Shown: positions 19,883-28,194 of the stretch, one piece after another
Layout: each line of letters starts with the position of its first letter
Numbering within the stretch: the first letter of the stretch is position 1
Origin: JADZAI01 sp046348585
Lineage (GTDB): Bacteria; Pseudomonadota; Alphaproteobacteria; Micropepsales; Micropepsaceae
Direction: 5' to 3'
Length of the DNA stretch: 64,000 bases
NCBI GenBank assembly: GCA_046348585.1
Contig: JAXMDZ010000002.1
Coordinates: forward strand, 248,001 to 312,000
Notes under the pieces: model-generated
The model's input: the letters and a program-made list of their open reading frames with translations, nothing else
Told to the model about the DNA's origin: nothing
Database searches by the model: none
Translations under genes and position numbers: made by a program

Positions 19883-22770
19883 GCCCCCTCCCCGGCCGGC
19901 GGCAGAAGACGCACCGCCTCGGCGCAGCGGCCGCAGAGTTCGGGGTGGTCGGCCTCGGACCCGACTTCCGGCAGCACGCGCCAGCAGCGCACGCATTTGC
20001 CGCCCTCGGCCTTGGCGAAGCTGACCCAGGCCCCCGGCACGTCCTCGAGCGCAAAGCTGCCCTCGCCCGCCGGTCCGGCCGCGACATGGGCGGCGGAGGT
20101 GATGGCGATCTCGGCGAGATCGACGCCCTGAAGCAGCGCCGCGTCGGCGGGATCGGCAAGAGAGAGCGTCGGCGCGGCTTCGAGGCTCGCCCCGATCGTC
20201 TTGTCGCGGCGGGCGATTTCGAGCGCGCCGGTGACGACGCGGCGGAGCGTGCGGATGCGCTCCCACCTGGCGGCGAGCGCCGCGTCGCGGCTGCCCTGAG
20301 GCGCGGTCCAGAAGGTACGCAGATGGACGCTGTCGGTCTCGCTGGGGAAGCGGGTCAGGAACGCTTCCTCGGCGGTGAACGGAACGATCGGCGCAAGCCA
20401 GGTGACGAGCGCGTGGAAAGTCAGGTCCATGACCGTGCGGCTCGCCCGGCGGCGCAGGCTGGAGGGCGCGTCGCAATAGAGCGCGTCCTTGCGGACGTCG
20501 AAATAGAACGCCGAAAGGTCGTTGGTGGCGAAGACGCCGACCGCCTTGGAGACGCGGATGAAGTCGAACGAGGCGTAGCCGGCGCGCACCTCGTCCTCCA
20601 CCTCGGCGAGGCGGTGGAGCATGTAGCGCTCGAGCTCGGGCATGTCGGCCGGGGCGACCGCCTCGGCGGCCGTATAGCCGTCGAGCGCGCCCAGCAGATA
20701 GCGCAGCGTGTTGCGCAGCTTGCGATAGGCCTCGGCGCTGCCCGCCAGGATCGTCTTGTCGAGCGGCGGGTCCATGCCGTAGTCGGCGCTCGCCGCCCAC
20801 AGGCGCAGAATGTCGGCGCCCTGCTCGTTGCATACATCGACCGGCGAGATCGTGTTGCCAAGCGACTTCGACATCTTCAGGCCCTTGCCGTCGACGATGA
20901 AGCCGTGGGTCATGATCGCGCGGAAGGGCGCGCGGCCGCGCGTGCCGCAGCCCTGCAGCAGCGAGGACTGGAACCAGCCGCGATGCTGGTCGGAGCCTTC
21001 GAGGTAGAGATCGGCCGGCCAGCCCTTGGTCCAGCCCGGCTCGATCGGCTCGTCGAGCACGAAGGCGTGGGTGGAGCCGGAATCGAACCAGACGTCGAGG
21101 ATGTCCTTCACCTGCTCGTAGTCGGCGGCGGCGTAGGCGTCGCCCAGGAAGTCCTGCGGGTCGCGCACATACCAGGCGTCGGCCCCTTCCGCCTCGACCG
21201 CCGCGAGGATGCGGGCGTTGACCGCCTCGTCGACCAGGATCTCGCCGGTCGTCTTGTGGACGAAGAGCGTCAGCGGCACGCCCCAGGCGCGCTGGCGCGA
21301 GAGCACCCAGTCGGGCCGCGTCTCGACCATCGAGCGCAGGCGGTTGCGGCCCTGTTCGGGGAAGAACGCCGTCGCATCGATCGACTCCAACGCGCGCTGG
21401 CGCAGCGTCCTGGCCGCGCCCGCCTCGCCGGGGATGGCGAAGGGCTTGTCCATCGGCGCGAACCATTGCGGCGTGTTGCGGAAGATGATGGGCGCGCGCG
21501 AGCGCCAGGAGTGCGGATAGGAGTGCTGGAAGCGGCCCGACGCGAAGAGCGCGCCGGCTTCCTTCAGCTTCTCGATCACCGCGGCGTTTGCGGGTCCGTC
21601 CTTGCCGTCGTCCTTGAGGATCTTAAGGCCCGCGAAGAGCGGCACGTGGGCGAGATATTCGCCCTCAGGCCCGACCGTGTCGGGGATGTCCTTGGACGAG
21701 CGGCCGGACTTCAGCCAGACCTCGTAGTCGTCGACGCCATGGCCGGGCGCGGTGTGGACGAAGCCGGTGCCGGTGTCGTCGGTGACGTGCTCGCCGGAGA
21801 GCAGCGGCACGTCGAAATCGTAGCCGTGGCCGCGGAAGGGATGGGCGAGCACGACGCCATCGAGCGCCGGGGCGTCGGCGACGCGAACGAAGGCGACGCC
21901 GCCGTCCTTGGCCATCTGCCCGGCCAGATTGTCGGCGACCACCAGCCGTCCATGGCCTTCGGCCTCATAGACGCCATAGGCGATCGACGGCGAATACGAG
22001 ACGGCGCGGTTGCCGGGGATGGTCCAGGGCGTCGTCGTCCAGATGACGACGCGGGCGCCGAGAAGCGCCTCAGGCCCCTTCACGACCGGGAACTTCACCC
22101 AGATCTGGGGCGAGTTCTTGTCGTGGTATTCGATCTCGGCTTCGGCGAGCGCGGTGCGCTCGACCGGCGACCACATCACCGGCTTGGAGCCGCGATAGAG
22201 CAGGCCGTGGCGGGCGAAGGTCAGCAATTCGCCGACGATGCGCGCCTCGGCGCGATAGTCCATCGTCGTGTAGGGATGGTCCCAGTCGCCGGTGCCGCCG
22301 AGGCGGCGGAACTCGCCGCGCTGCACGTCCAGCCAGTGGCTGGCGAAGGCGCGGCATTCGGCGCGGAACTCGGAAACCGGGATGTCGTCCTTGTTCTTGC
22401 CCTTGGCGCGATACTGCTCCTCGACCTTCCACTCGATCGGCAGGCCGTGGCAGTCCCAGCCATGCACGTAAGGCGCGTTGCGGCCCAGCATGTTCTGCGA
22501 GCGCGAGACGAAGTCCTTGAGGATCTTGTTGAAGGCGGTGCCGAGATGGATGTTGCCGTTGGCGTAGGGCGGGCCGTCATGCTGCACGAACAGCGGACGG
22601 TCCTTCGCCGCCGCGCGCTGGCGGGCGTAGAGGTCGGTCGCCTTCCAGCGGGCGAGCCATTCGGGTTCGGATTTGGGCAGACCCGCCTTCATCGGGAAGG
22701 CGGTCTTGGGCAGGAAGACGGTGTCCTTGTAGGGGTTCGGCTTCTTTTCGGGCTTCGGGCTGTCGGTCAT
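19879..22770 (-). CDS. ileS: Isoleucyl-tRNA synthetase
   Basis: 963 residues, class I synthetase, cytoplasmic. N-terminal catalytic part with FPMKAGLPKSEPEWLARW and the HIGH-type signature PPYANGNIHLGTAFNK, the inserted editing domain, the KMSKS loop in KGLKMSKSLGNTISPVDVC, the anticodon-binding helices, and a C-terminal zinc finger with CVRCW and CGRC pairs. One clean frame. First gene of the ileS-lspA-DUF3035-M16-M16 run; ribF lies 164 bases upstream on the same strand. No T-box leader was noticed in that gap, and none is expected in this class. Confidence 0.97.
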   Translation of the reverse strand: MTDSPKPEKKPNPYKDTVFLPKTAFPMKAGLPKSEPEWLARWKATDLYARQRAAAKDRPLFVQHDGPPYANGNIHLGTAFNKILKDFVSRSQNMLGRNAPYVHGWDCHGLPIEWKVEEQYRAKGKNKDDIPVSEFRAECRAFASHWLDVQRGEFRRLGGTGDWDHPYTTMDYRAEARIVGELLTFARHGLLYRGSKPVMWSPVERTALAEAEIEYHDKNSPQIWVKFPVVKGPEALLGARVVIWTTTPWTIPGNRAVSYSPSIAYGVYEAEGHGRLVVADNLAGQMAKDGGVAFVRVADAPALDGVVLAHPFRGHGYDFDVPLLSGEHVTDDTGTGFVHTAPGHGVDDYEVWLKSGRSSKDIPDTVGPEGEYLAHVPLFAGLKILKDDGKDGPANAAVIEKLKEAGALFASGRFQHSYPHSWRSRAPIIFRNTPQWFAPMDKPFAIPGEAGAARTLRQRALESIDATAFFPEQGRNRLRSMVETRPDWVLSRQRAWGVPLTLFVHKTTGEILVDEAVNARILAAVEAEGADAWYVRDPQDFLGDAYAAADYEQVKDILDVWFDSGSTHAFVLDEPIEPGWTKGWPADLYLEGSDQHRGWFQSSLLQGCGTRGRAPFRAIMTHGFIVDGKGLKMSKSLGNTISPVDVCNEQGADILRLWAASADYGMDPPLDKTILAGSAEAYRKLRNTLRYLLGALDGYTAAEAVAPADMPELERYMLHRLAEVEDEVRAGYASFDFIRVSKAVGVFATNDLSAFYFDVRKDALYCDAPSSLRRRASRTVMDLTFHALVTWLAPIVPFTAEEAFLTRFPSETDSVHLRTFWTAPQGSRDAALAARWERIRTLRRVVTGALEIARRDKTIGASLEAAPTLSLADPADAALLQGVDLAEIAITSAAHVAAGPAGEGSFALEDVPGAWVSFAKAEGGKCVRCWRVLPEVGSEADHPELCGRCAEAVRLLPPAGEGA

Positions 22771-22934
22771 GTGAGGCGTGCGACCCTGATCTGGGGTCTG
22801 TCCTTGAAGGGCTGGCGATAAGGGCGTGCGGGTGCTCCCCGGCCGGCGTCAGAGCGCGGCCGGGCCGGTAATTCGCAGCGCGAGGCGGCCGAAGCGGTCC
22901 ATGGGCGGCTTGTAACAGGCCGGATTCCGTGGAG

Positions 22935-23882
22935 TCAAAGCGGCGGCACGCCTTCGGTGGCGGCGAGGATGCGGCGGGCCTCGGCCCCGTCCGCCTGGAT
23001 CTGGGCTTTGAGGCTCTCCAGCCCGTCGAAGCGGCGCTCGGGGCGGATATAGCCGACGAAGGCGACATCGACCTGACGGCCGTAGAGATCGCCCGCGAAG
23101 TCAAAGAGATGCACTTCCAGCAGCGTGTCCTGCTTGTCGAAGGTGGGGCGGCGGCCGAAATTGGCGACCGCGTCGAAGCGCCCCTCGCCCGCCGTCACCC
23201 GCACCGCATAGACGCCGAGCGCCGGTTCCAGATAGCCCTTGAGCGAGACGTTGGCGGTGGGAAAGCCGATGGTCCGGCCGCGCTTGTCGCCGTGATGGAC
23301 GTGGCCGGAAACCGTCCACCAATGGCCGAGCAGACGCGCCGCCTCGGACGGGCGGCCCTCCTTCAGCGCGGTGCGGATGTCGGTGGACGAGATCTTGGCC
23401 TCGCCATGGGCCGCGACCGGCGTGAAGATCGTGACGCCGAAGCCGTGCCGCGCGCCCGCGGCCTTCAGCGTCGCGGCGGTGCCGGCGCGGTCCTTGCCGA
23501 ACTGGAAGTCGGCGCCGATCAGCACATGGCGGACGGCGAGGCGGCGCACCAAAATCTCGTCGATGAATGCGTCCGCGGTCATCGCCGCGATGGCGGCGTT
23601 GAAGGGCAGCGCATAGAGCGCATCGACGCCCAGCGCCTTCAGCGCGCCGGCCTTGGGGCGGAAGGGCGTCAGGCGGAACTTTTCGGTGCGGCGGCGGAAG
23701 AAGTCCTGCGGGTGCGGCTCGAAGGCGAGGACGCCGAAGGGCGCGCCGATGGCCCGCGCCTCCGCCTGCCCGGCCGCGATCAGCGCCTGATGGCCGCGAT
23801 GCACGCCGTCGAAATTGCCGATGGCGACGACGCCGCCGCGCGCCGCTTCGGGCAAGGCGTCGCAGTGGCGTGCGACGATCAA
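22935..23882 (-). CDS. ribF: Bifunctional riboflavin kinase / FAD synthetase
   Basis: 315 residues. N-terminal nucleotidyltransferase domain: GGVVAIGNFDGVHRGHQALI (HxGH-like), GVLAFEPHPQDFF, FNAAIAAMTADAFI, VGADFQFGKDRAG-like, and KISSTDIRTALKEG. C-terminal flavokinase: RTIGFPTANVSL (PTAN), LGVYAVRV, NFGRRPTF, VHLFDFAGDLYG. Makes FMN and FAD from riboflavin and ATP. Four bases downstream of the MaoC gene stop, so probably co-transcribed with HAD and MaoC genes. No FMN riboswitch was recognised upstream. Confidence 0.96.
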   Translation of the reverse strand: MIVARHCDALPEAARGGVVAIGNFDGVHRGHQALIAAGQAEARAIGAPFGVLAFEPHPQDFFRRRTEKFRLTPFRPKAGALKALGVDALYALPFNAAIAAMTADAFIDEILVRRLAVRHVLIGADFQFGKDRAGTAATLKAAGARHGFGVTIFTPVAAHGEAKISSTDIRTALKEGRPSEAARLLGHWWTVSGHVHHGDKRGRTIGFPTANVSLKGYLEPALGVYAVRVTAGEGRFDAVANFGRRPTFDKQDTLLEVHLFDFAGDLYGRQVDVAFVGYIRPERRFDGLESLKAQIQADGAEARRILAATEGVPPL

Positions 23883-23886
23883 AGGG

Positions 23887-24303
23887 TCAGGCCTTGGGGC
23901 GGGCGGGGGCGAGCAGCACCGCCTCGCCCTCGGCGACGACCGTCTCGCCGACCGTGGCGACGCAGGCGAGCGTCACCCGACGGCGATCCTTCGCCGTCAC
24001 GGTGCAGGTCGCCGTCACCGCGTCGCCGATGCGCACCGGCGCCTTGAAGGCGAGCGTCTGCGCGACATAGACCGACCCGGCGCCGGGCAGCTTCGTGCCC
24101 AGCACGGCGGAGAAATAGCCCGCCGTCAGCATGCCGTGGGCGATGCGCGTCTTGAACGGCGTCGTCGCGGCATAGGCCTCGTCGAAATGGACGGGATTCA
24201 TGTCGCCGGTCGCCTCGCCGAACAGCGCGATGTCCTTCTCGGTCACGGTGCGGGCATAGCTGGCCGACTGGCCGATCTCGATGTCTTCGGCGTAAACGGT
24301 CAC
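23887..24303 (-). CDS. MaoC-family (R)-enoyl-CoA hydratase-like protein
   Basis: 138 residues, single hot-dog fold. Carries the hydratase-2 motif GDMNPVHFDEAYAATTPFK followed by RIAHGMLTAGYFSAVLG; the Asp and His of this motif are the catalytic pair in PhaJ-type (R)-specific enoyl-CoA hydratases. Also VYVAQTLAFKAPVRIGDAV. Likely hydrates trans-2-enoyl-CoA to (R)-3-hydroxyacyl-CoA, linking beta-oxidation to polyester or lipid synthesis; the acyl chain is not predictable here. Between a HAD phosphatase (53 bases upstream) and ribF (4 bases downstream). Confidence 0.88.
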   Translation of the reverse strand: MTVYAEDIEIGQSASYARTVTEKDIALFGEATGDMNPVHFDEAYAATTPFKTRIAHGMLTAGYFSAVLGTKLPGAGSVYVAQTLAFKAPVRIGDAVTATCTVTAKDRRRVTLACVATVGETVVAEGEAVLLAPARPKA

Positions 24304-24356
24304 GCGCGTCTCCGATGGCGAATGGCGATAGGGCGGCGGACCCTATCGAAAGCCAC

Positions 24357-25223
24357 TCACCACTTCAAACGGGGCTGGAAGGCGACGGCGAACAAATCCT
24401 CGCCGTCGAGTTCCGCCGCGACACGCCGGGCTTCCGGGGCGTCAGGGGCCGCGCCGAAGCGTTCGGCATGGATGCCCGACGAGATCAGCAGCGCGTCGAT
24501 GCCGGTGCGGTTAGCGCCCAGAATGTCGGTGTGCATGCCGTCGCCGACGGCGAGGATGCGCGTCGCCTCCAGCGTCCGCCCGGCGAGATCGCCGAGCCGG
24601 GCGAGCGCCTGGGCGTAGATCGGCGGGTGCGGCTTGCCGAAATAGACGACATGGCCGCCGATCGCCTCGTAGGCGGCGGCGACCGCTCCGGCGCACCAGA
24701 TGAGCCGCGCGCCGCGATGGACCTTGATGTCCGGATTGGCGCAGATCATCGGCAGATCGCGGGCCCGCGCGGCGGCGAGCAATTCCTTGTAATCGTCCGG
24801 GCCTTCGCGCTCGTCGTCGGCGAGGCCGGTGCAGAGCAGCACCGACGCCGCGTCCAGCTTCGTTTCCACGGCCGGCAGGCCCGTCCAGACCACACGGTCG
24901 CGCGGCGGGCCGAGGTGGTAGAAGCTGGCCGCGCCCCGGCGCGCCATCTCGGCTCTCGTGGCGTCGCCGGAGGTGAGGATGCCGTCATAGGCGTCGCGCG
25001 GGACGTTCAGATGGTCGAGCATCTCGATCACCGACTCGCCCGGGCGCGGCGCGTTCGACAGCAGCAGCACCGGACCGCGCTCGGCGCGGAACCTTGCGAG
25101 GGCGGCGACGGCGGCGGGAAAGGCGGACTTGCCGTCATGCACCACGCCCCAGACATCGCAGAGGATGGCGTCGTAGCCGGCGGCGATATCGCCCAGCGAG
25201 GCGATCTCGGAGATCGTCGTCAT
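24357..25223 (-). CDS. HAD-superfamily class IIA hydrolase (TIGR01459/NagD-like)
   Basis: 288 residues. Motif I is AILCDVWGVVHDG (nucleophile Asp in DxWGV), motif II lies in VLLLSNAPRPG, and the last motif is LAVGDGMHTDILGA; the cap contains HLGPPRDRVVWTGLP. This matches the alphaproteobacterial HAD-IIA group related to NagD phosphatases, which act on small phosphorylated metabolites. The physiological substrate is unknown. Start MTTISEIASLGDIAAG at 25223. Heads the run HAD-MaoC-ribF-ileS. Confidence 0.88.
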   Translation of the reverse strand: MTTISEIASLGDIAAGYDAILCDVWGVVHDGKSAFPAAVAALARFRAERGPVLLLSNAPRPGESVIEMLDHLNVPRDAYDGILTSGDATRAEMARRGAASFYHLGPPRDRVVWTGLPAVETKLDAASVLLCTGLADDEREGPDDYKELLAAARARDLPMICANPDIKVHRGARLIWCAGAVAAAYEAIGGHVVYFGKPHPPIYAQALARLGDLAGRTLEATRILAVGDGMHTDILGANRTGIDALLISSGIHAERFGAAPDAPEARRVAAELDGEDLFAVAFQPRLKW

Positions 25224-25321
25224 AATGGAACAGCGGCTCGCACGAGGCGGGCGGGCGCGTCAAGCCAAGCCTTGATGAAGGCGGGCGTCCCTTGATGAAA
25301 GCGGCGTCCGGCGGGCGGCGG

Positions 25322-26686
25322 TCAGCCCGCGGCGCGGCGCTGGGCGCGGGCCTGGAACAGCGCCGACATGCCGGCGGCCTGGGCCGGGGCGGTCTGCGGC
25401 GCGGCGGACCGGTCCTCGGCGGCGGCGACGGCGCGCGGCGGCGCCGGTTCGTCGTCCTTCAGCGGGCGCGGCTCGCCGAAGAGATAGCCCTGGCCGTAGT
25501 CGATCGAGAAGTCGAGCAGGTCCACGACCTGACGTTCGGTCTCGATCTTCTCGCCGATCAGCGCGACGCCGTTGCGGGCGAGAATCTCGTGCAGGTCCTC
25601 CAGGCGGACGCCGTGTCCGCGCTGCGCCGCCGGGTCGAGCAGCACGGCGGGCGAGACTTTCAGGAAGCGCACGCCGCGCCGGCGCAGCGCCTCGATGTCG
25701 AGATCGAGCGAGGCAACGCGGTCCATCGAGAAGGCGAAGCCGAGGGAGGACAGCTCCTTCAGGTTCTGCTCCTCGGCCGGTCCCATCGCGTCGAAGGCGG
25801 CCTGCGGCAGTTCGAAGACGATCTGCGCGGCGAGGTCGCGGTGGGCGCGCATGAAATCGACGAACTGGGGGAAGAAGGCGAGGTCGCTGAGCGAGGCGAG
25901 CGAGATGTTGCAGAAGACGCCGACGTCGCGCTGGCGGGCGGTCAGGCGGCGGATGAACTGCACGCAGCGGAACAGCAGCAGATTGTCGACGGTCGACATG
26001 AGGCCGTGCGCCTCGGCCACCTGAAGATATTGCGCCGGCATGATGAGCGCGCCGTCCGGCGTGCGCAGCCGCGTCAGCGCCTCGTAGAAGCGCAGCTTGC
26101 GCTGGGGCAGGCTGACGACCGGCTGGACGTGGAGATCGACACGGTTCTCGATCAGCGAGCGCTGCACCAGATCGAGCAGGCGGGCGGCGTCGGCCGCGTC
26201 GCGGGTAGGCAATTGCGCGACCTCGGCCGGAACGGGTCCGGCGCTCAAGCGGTCGTGCAGGCGGCGGGTCTGGCCGGCGGTTTCGGCGAGCGCGGTCTCG
26301 ACCGACTGGACCCGGCGCACCATCGATTCGGCGAACTGGCGCAGCAGGGTTTCGAGCAGCTTCAATTCGGCGGTGAGCTTGCTCTCGCGTTCGCTCTGGC
26401 CGGCCTCGGCTTTCGCGAAGCTCTCGGCGGTGCGCTCGCCCGCCAGCATCAGCTGGTCGGAGAGAATGAGGTCGGCGCGCTTGAGGGCGATCAGTTCGCG
26501 CTGCACCGCGCGCCGGTCGCGGCGGCGGATGCCGACATTCTGAAGCTGCGAGCCGACGCCGAAGGCGGCGATGCCCATCACCCCGGCGACCGCCGGGGTT
26601 CCGCCCATGTTCAGCGTCGCGAGCGCGGCCCCAGCGCCGGCGGCGGCGCAGCACAGCGTCACGAGCGCATCCGTGAGGTTCGACAT
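25322..26686 (-). CDS. tipF: TipF-like EAL-domain protein with degenerate catalytic motif
   Basis: 454 residues: two short hydrophobic N-terminal segments (LVTLCCAAAGAGAALATLNM; AVAGVMGIAAFGVG), a predicted coiled coil at about 60-150 (RELIALKRADLILSDQLMLA, TAELKLLETLLRQFAES) and a C-terminal EAL domain at about 165-410. The EAL signature is kept (YEALTRLR), as are CNIS, IVFELPQ, RFLKVS, IGEKIE and YGQGYLFGEPRP, but the DDFGTG loop is replaced by FSMDRVASLD. This layout is that of Caulobacter TipF, a c-di-GMP receptor required for flagellar assembly at the new pole, more likely a binder than a phosphodiesterase. No flagellar genes are in the window. A degenerate CtrA-like box lies upstream. 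Confidence 0.75.
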   Translation of the reverse strand: MSNLTDALVTLCCAAAGAGAALATLNMGGTPAVAGVMGIAAFGVGSQLQNVGIRRRDRRAVQRELIALKRADLILSDQLMLAGERTAESFAKAEAGQSERESKLTAELKLLETLLRQFAESMVRRVQSVETALAETAGQTRRLHDRLSAGPVPAEVAQLPTRDAADAARLLDLVQRSLIENRVDLHVQPVVSLPQRKLRFYEALTRLRTPDGALIMPAQYLQVAEAHGLMSTVDNLLLFRCVQFIRRLTARQRDVGVFCNISLASLSDLAFFPQFVDFMRAHRDLAAQIVFELPQAAFDAMGPAEEQNLKELSSLGFAFSMDRVASLDLDIEALRRRGVRFLKVSPAVLLDPAAQRGHGVRLEDLHEILARNGVALIGEKIETERQVVDLLDFSIDYGQGYLFGEPRPLKDDEPAPPRAVAAAEDRSAAPQTAPAQAAGMSALFQARAQRRAAG

Positions 26687-26827
26687 TCTGTCCCCTGCGG
26701 CGCTGGCCTCCGGTTCGCGGCGGCCGCCGTCGTCCGGAGACTGTCGCGGCGATGGTTTATGGAGCGTTAACCTTGGTGAACGTACGCAGTTGCCCTAGGG
26801 TAAGGAGCGCAGCTCCCGGGAGAGTCC

Positions 26828-27310
26828 ATGACCAACGCGCACGATTTCAGTTTCACCTCCATCGAGGGCCAGCCGCTCGACCTCGCCGGGTATGCGGGCA
26901 AGGCGGTGCTGGTGGTGAACACCGCCTCGGCCTGCGGCCTCACCCCGCAATACAAGGGGTTGCAGGCGCTCTGGGAGGCGCGCAAGGACGACGGGCTCGT
27001 CGTGCTGGGCGTCCCCTCCAACGATTTCGGGGCGCAGGAGCCGGGCAGCGAAGGCGAGGTCAAGGCGTTCTGCGAGATGCGCTACGGCGTCAGCTTTCCG
27101 CTGACCTCCAAGAACCAGGTGACCGGCCCCGGCGCGCATCCCCTCTATCTCTGGCTGGCGGAAACGACCGGCGAGGCGGGCCTGCCGCGCTGGAACTTCC
27201 ACAAATTCCTGATCGGCAAGGACGGGGCGCTGAAGGGCGTGTTCGGCTCGCGCACCGAACCGGACGCGCCGGAGCTTGCCGCCGCCATCGACGCGGCGCT
27301 GAAGGACTGA
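26828..27310 (+). CDS. Glutathione peroxidase family protein (Cys type)
   Basis: 160 residues with no signal peptide. Thioredoxin-like fold with peroxidatic Cys in NTASACGLTPQYKGLQALWE (Cys replaces selenocysteine), then VVLGVPSNDFGAQEPGS where the family usually has FPCNQFG, and PRWNFHKFLIGKDG with the conserved Trp. The usual Cys of FPCNQ is Ser here. Reduces hydroperoxides, probably with thioredoxin. Start ATG 26828 with GGGAGAG upstream. Divergent from tipF across 141 bases; an SDR gene follows after 99 bases. Confidence 0.93.
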   Translation: MTNAHDFSFTSIEGQPLDLAGYAGKAVLVVNTASACGLTPQYKGLQALWEARKDDGLVVLGVPSNDFGAQEPGSEGEVKAFCEMRYGVSFPLTSKNQVTGPGAHPLYLWLAETTGEAGLPRWNFHKFLIGKDGALKGVFGSRTEPDAPELAAAIDAALKD

Positions 27311-27409
27311 GCGCCCTTCCCCACCCGTCATTTTGACAAGGCCACGGCGGGGCGGCAGTGTCCCGGCCGCCTTTGAGGCCGATGCAAGAACCTGCGTGGG
27401 GAGACGCCG

Positions 27410-28180
27410 ATGCCCGAGAACCTGTTCGATCTGACCGGCAAGGTCGCGCTCATCACCGGCTCGACCAAGGGCATCGGCAAGGCGATCGCCTATCGCATGG
27501 CGCAGCACGGCGCGAAGGTCGTCGTCTCCAGCCGCAAGGCCGACGCGGTCGAGGCCGTCACCGCCGAGATCAACGCCGACTTCCCCGGCGCGGCGATCGG
27601 CATTCCCTGCAATATCGGCTACAAGGAACAGCTTCAGCAGCTGGTCGACAAGACGCGCGCGGCGCTCGGCAAGATCGACGTTCTGGTCTGCAACGCGGCG
27701 ATCAATCCCTTCGCCGGCTCGATGGCCGACTGCCCGGACGAGGCCTTCGACAAGATCATGGCGACCAACGTCCGTTCGAACGTCTGGCTCTGCAACATGG
27801 TCATCCCCGAAATGAAGGCCCGCAAGGACGGGGCGATCGTCATCGTCTCGTCCATCGGCGGCCTCAAGGGCTCGAACATCCTGGGCGCCTACGGCATCTC
27901 GAAGGCGGCGGACTTCCAGCTGGCGCGCAACATCGCGGTCGAATACGGGCCGCACAATATCCGCGCCAACGCCATCGCGCCCGGCCTCATCAAGACCGAC
28001 TTCGCGCGCTATCTGTGGGAAACGCCCGAGATCCTGAAGGCCTCGACCGCAGGCGCGCCGCTGCGCCGCATCGGCGAGCCCGACGAGATCGCCGGCATGG
28101 CGGTGTTCCTCGCCTCGAAGGCCGGGGCTTTCGCCACCGGCCAGGGCTTCGTCATCGACGGCGGCTCGACGATCAGCTGA
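27410..28180 (+). CDS. Short-chain dehydrogenase/reductase
   Basis: 256 residues, classical SDR. NAD(P)-binding TGSTKGIGKAI, DVLVCNAAINPF (NNAG equivalent), catalytic Ser in IVIVSSIGGLKG, and YxxxK in AYGISKAADFQLARNIAVEY; C-terminal GQGFVIDGGSTIS. SRKAD after strand 2 suggests NADP(H) preference (inference). Start ATG 27410 with GGGGAG upstream. Substrate unknown; related proteins act on acyl or alcohol substrates. Confidence 0.93.
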   Translation: MPENLFDLTGKVALITGSTKGIGKAIAYRMAQHGAKVVVSSRKADAVEAVTAEINADFPGAAIGIPCNIGYKEQLQQLVDKTRAALGKIDVLVCNAAINPFAGSMADCPDEAFDKIMATNVRSNVWLCNMVIPEMKARKDGAIVIVSSIGGLKGSNILGAYGISKAADFQLARNIAVEYGPHNIRANAIAPGLIKTDFARYLWETPEILKASTAGAPLRRIGEPDEIAGMAVFLASKAGAFATGQGFVIDGGSTIS

Positions 28181-28194
28181 GGGGCGGCCGAGGG

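Noticed and set aside
19883..21466. Upstream in-frame extension of lspA into ileS
   Set aside because: LspA has a fixed length near 180 residues and a GTG start overlapping the ileS stop; the extension is Arg-rich noise.
19945..22821. 958-codon plus-strand frame opposite ileS
   Set aside because: Antisense shadow of ileS; no family similarity, typical of GC-rich third positions.
22771..22934. FMN riboswitch or T-box near ribF/ileS
   Set aside because: No conserved RFN or T-box sequence elements recognised in this 164-base gap.
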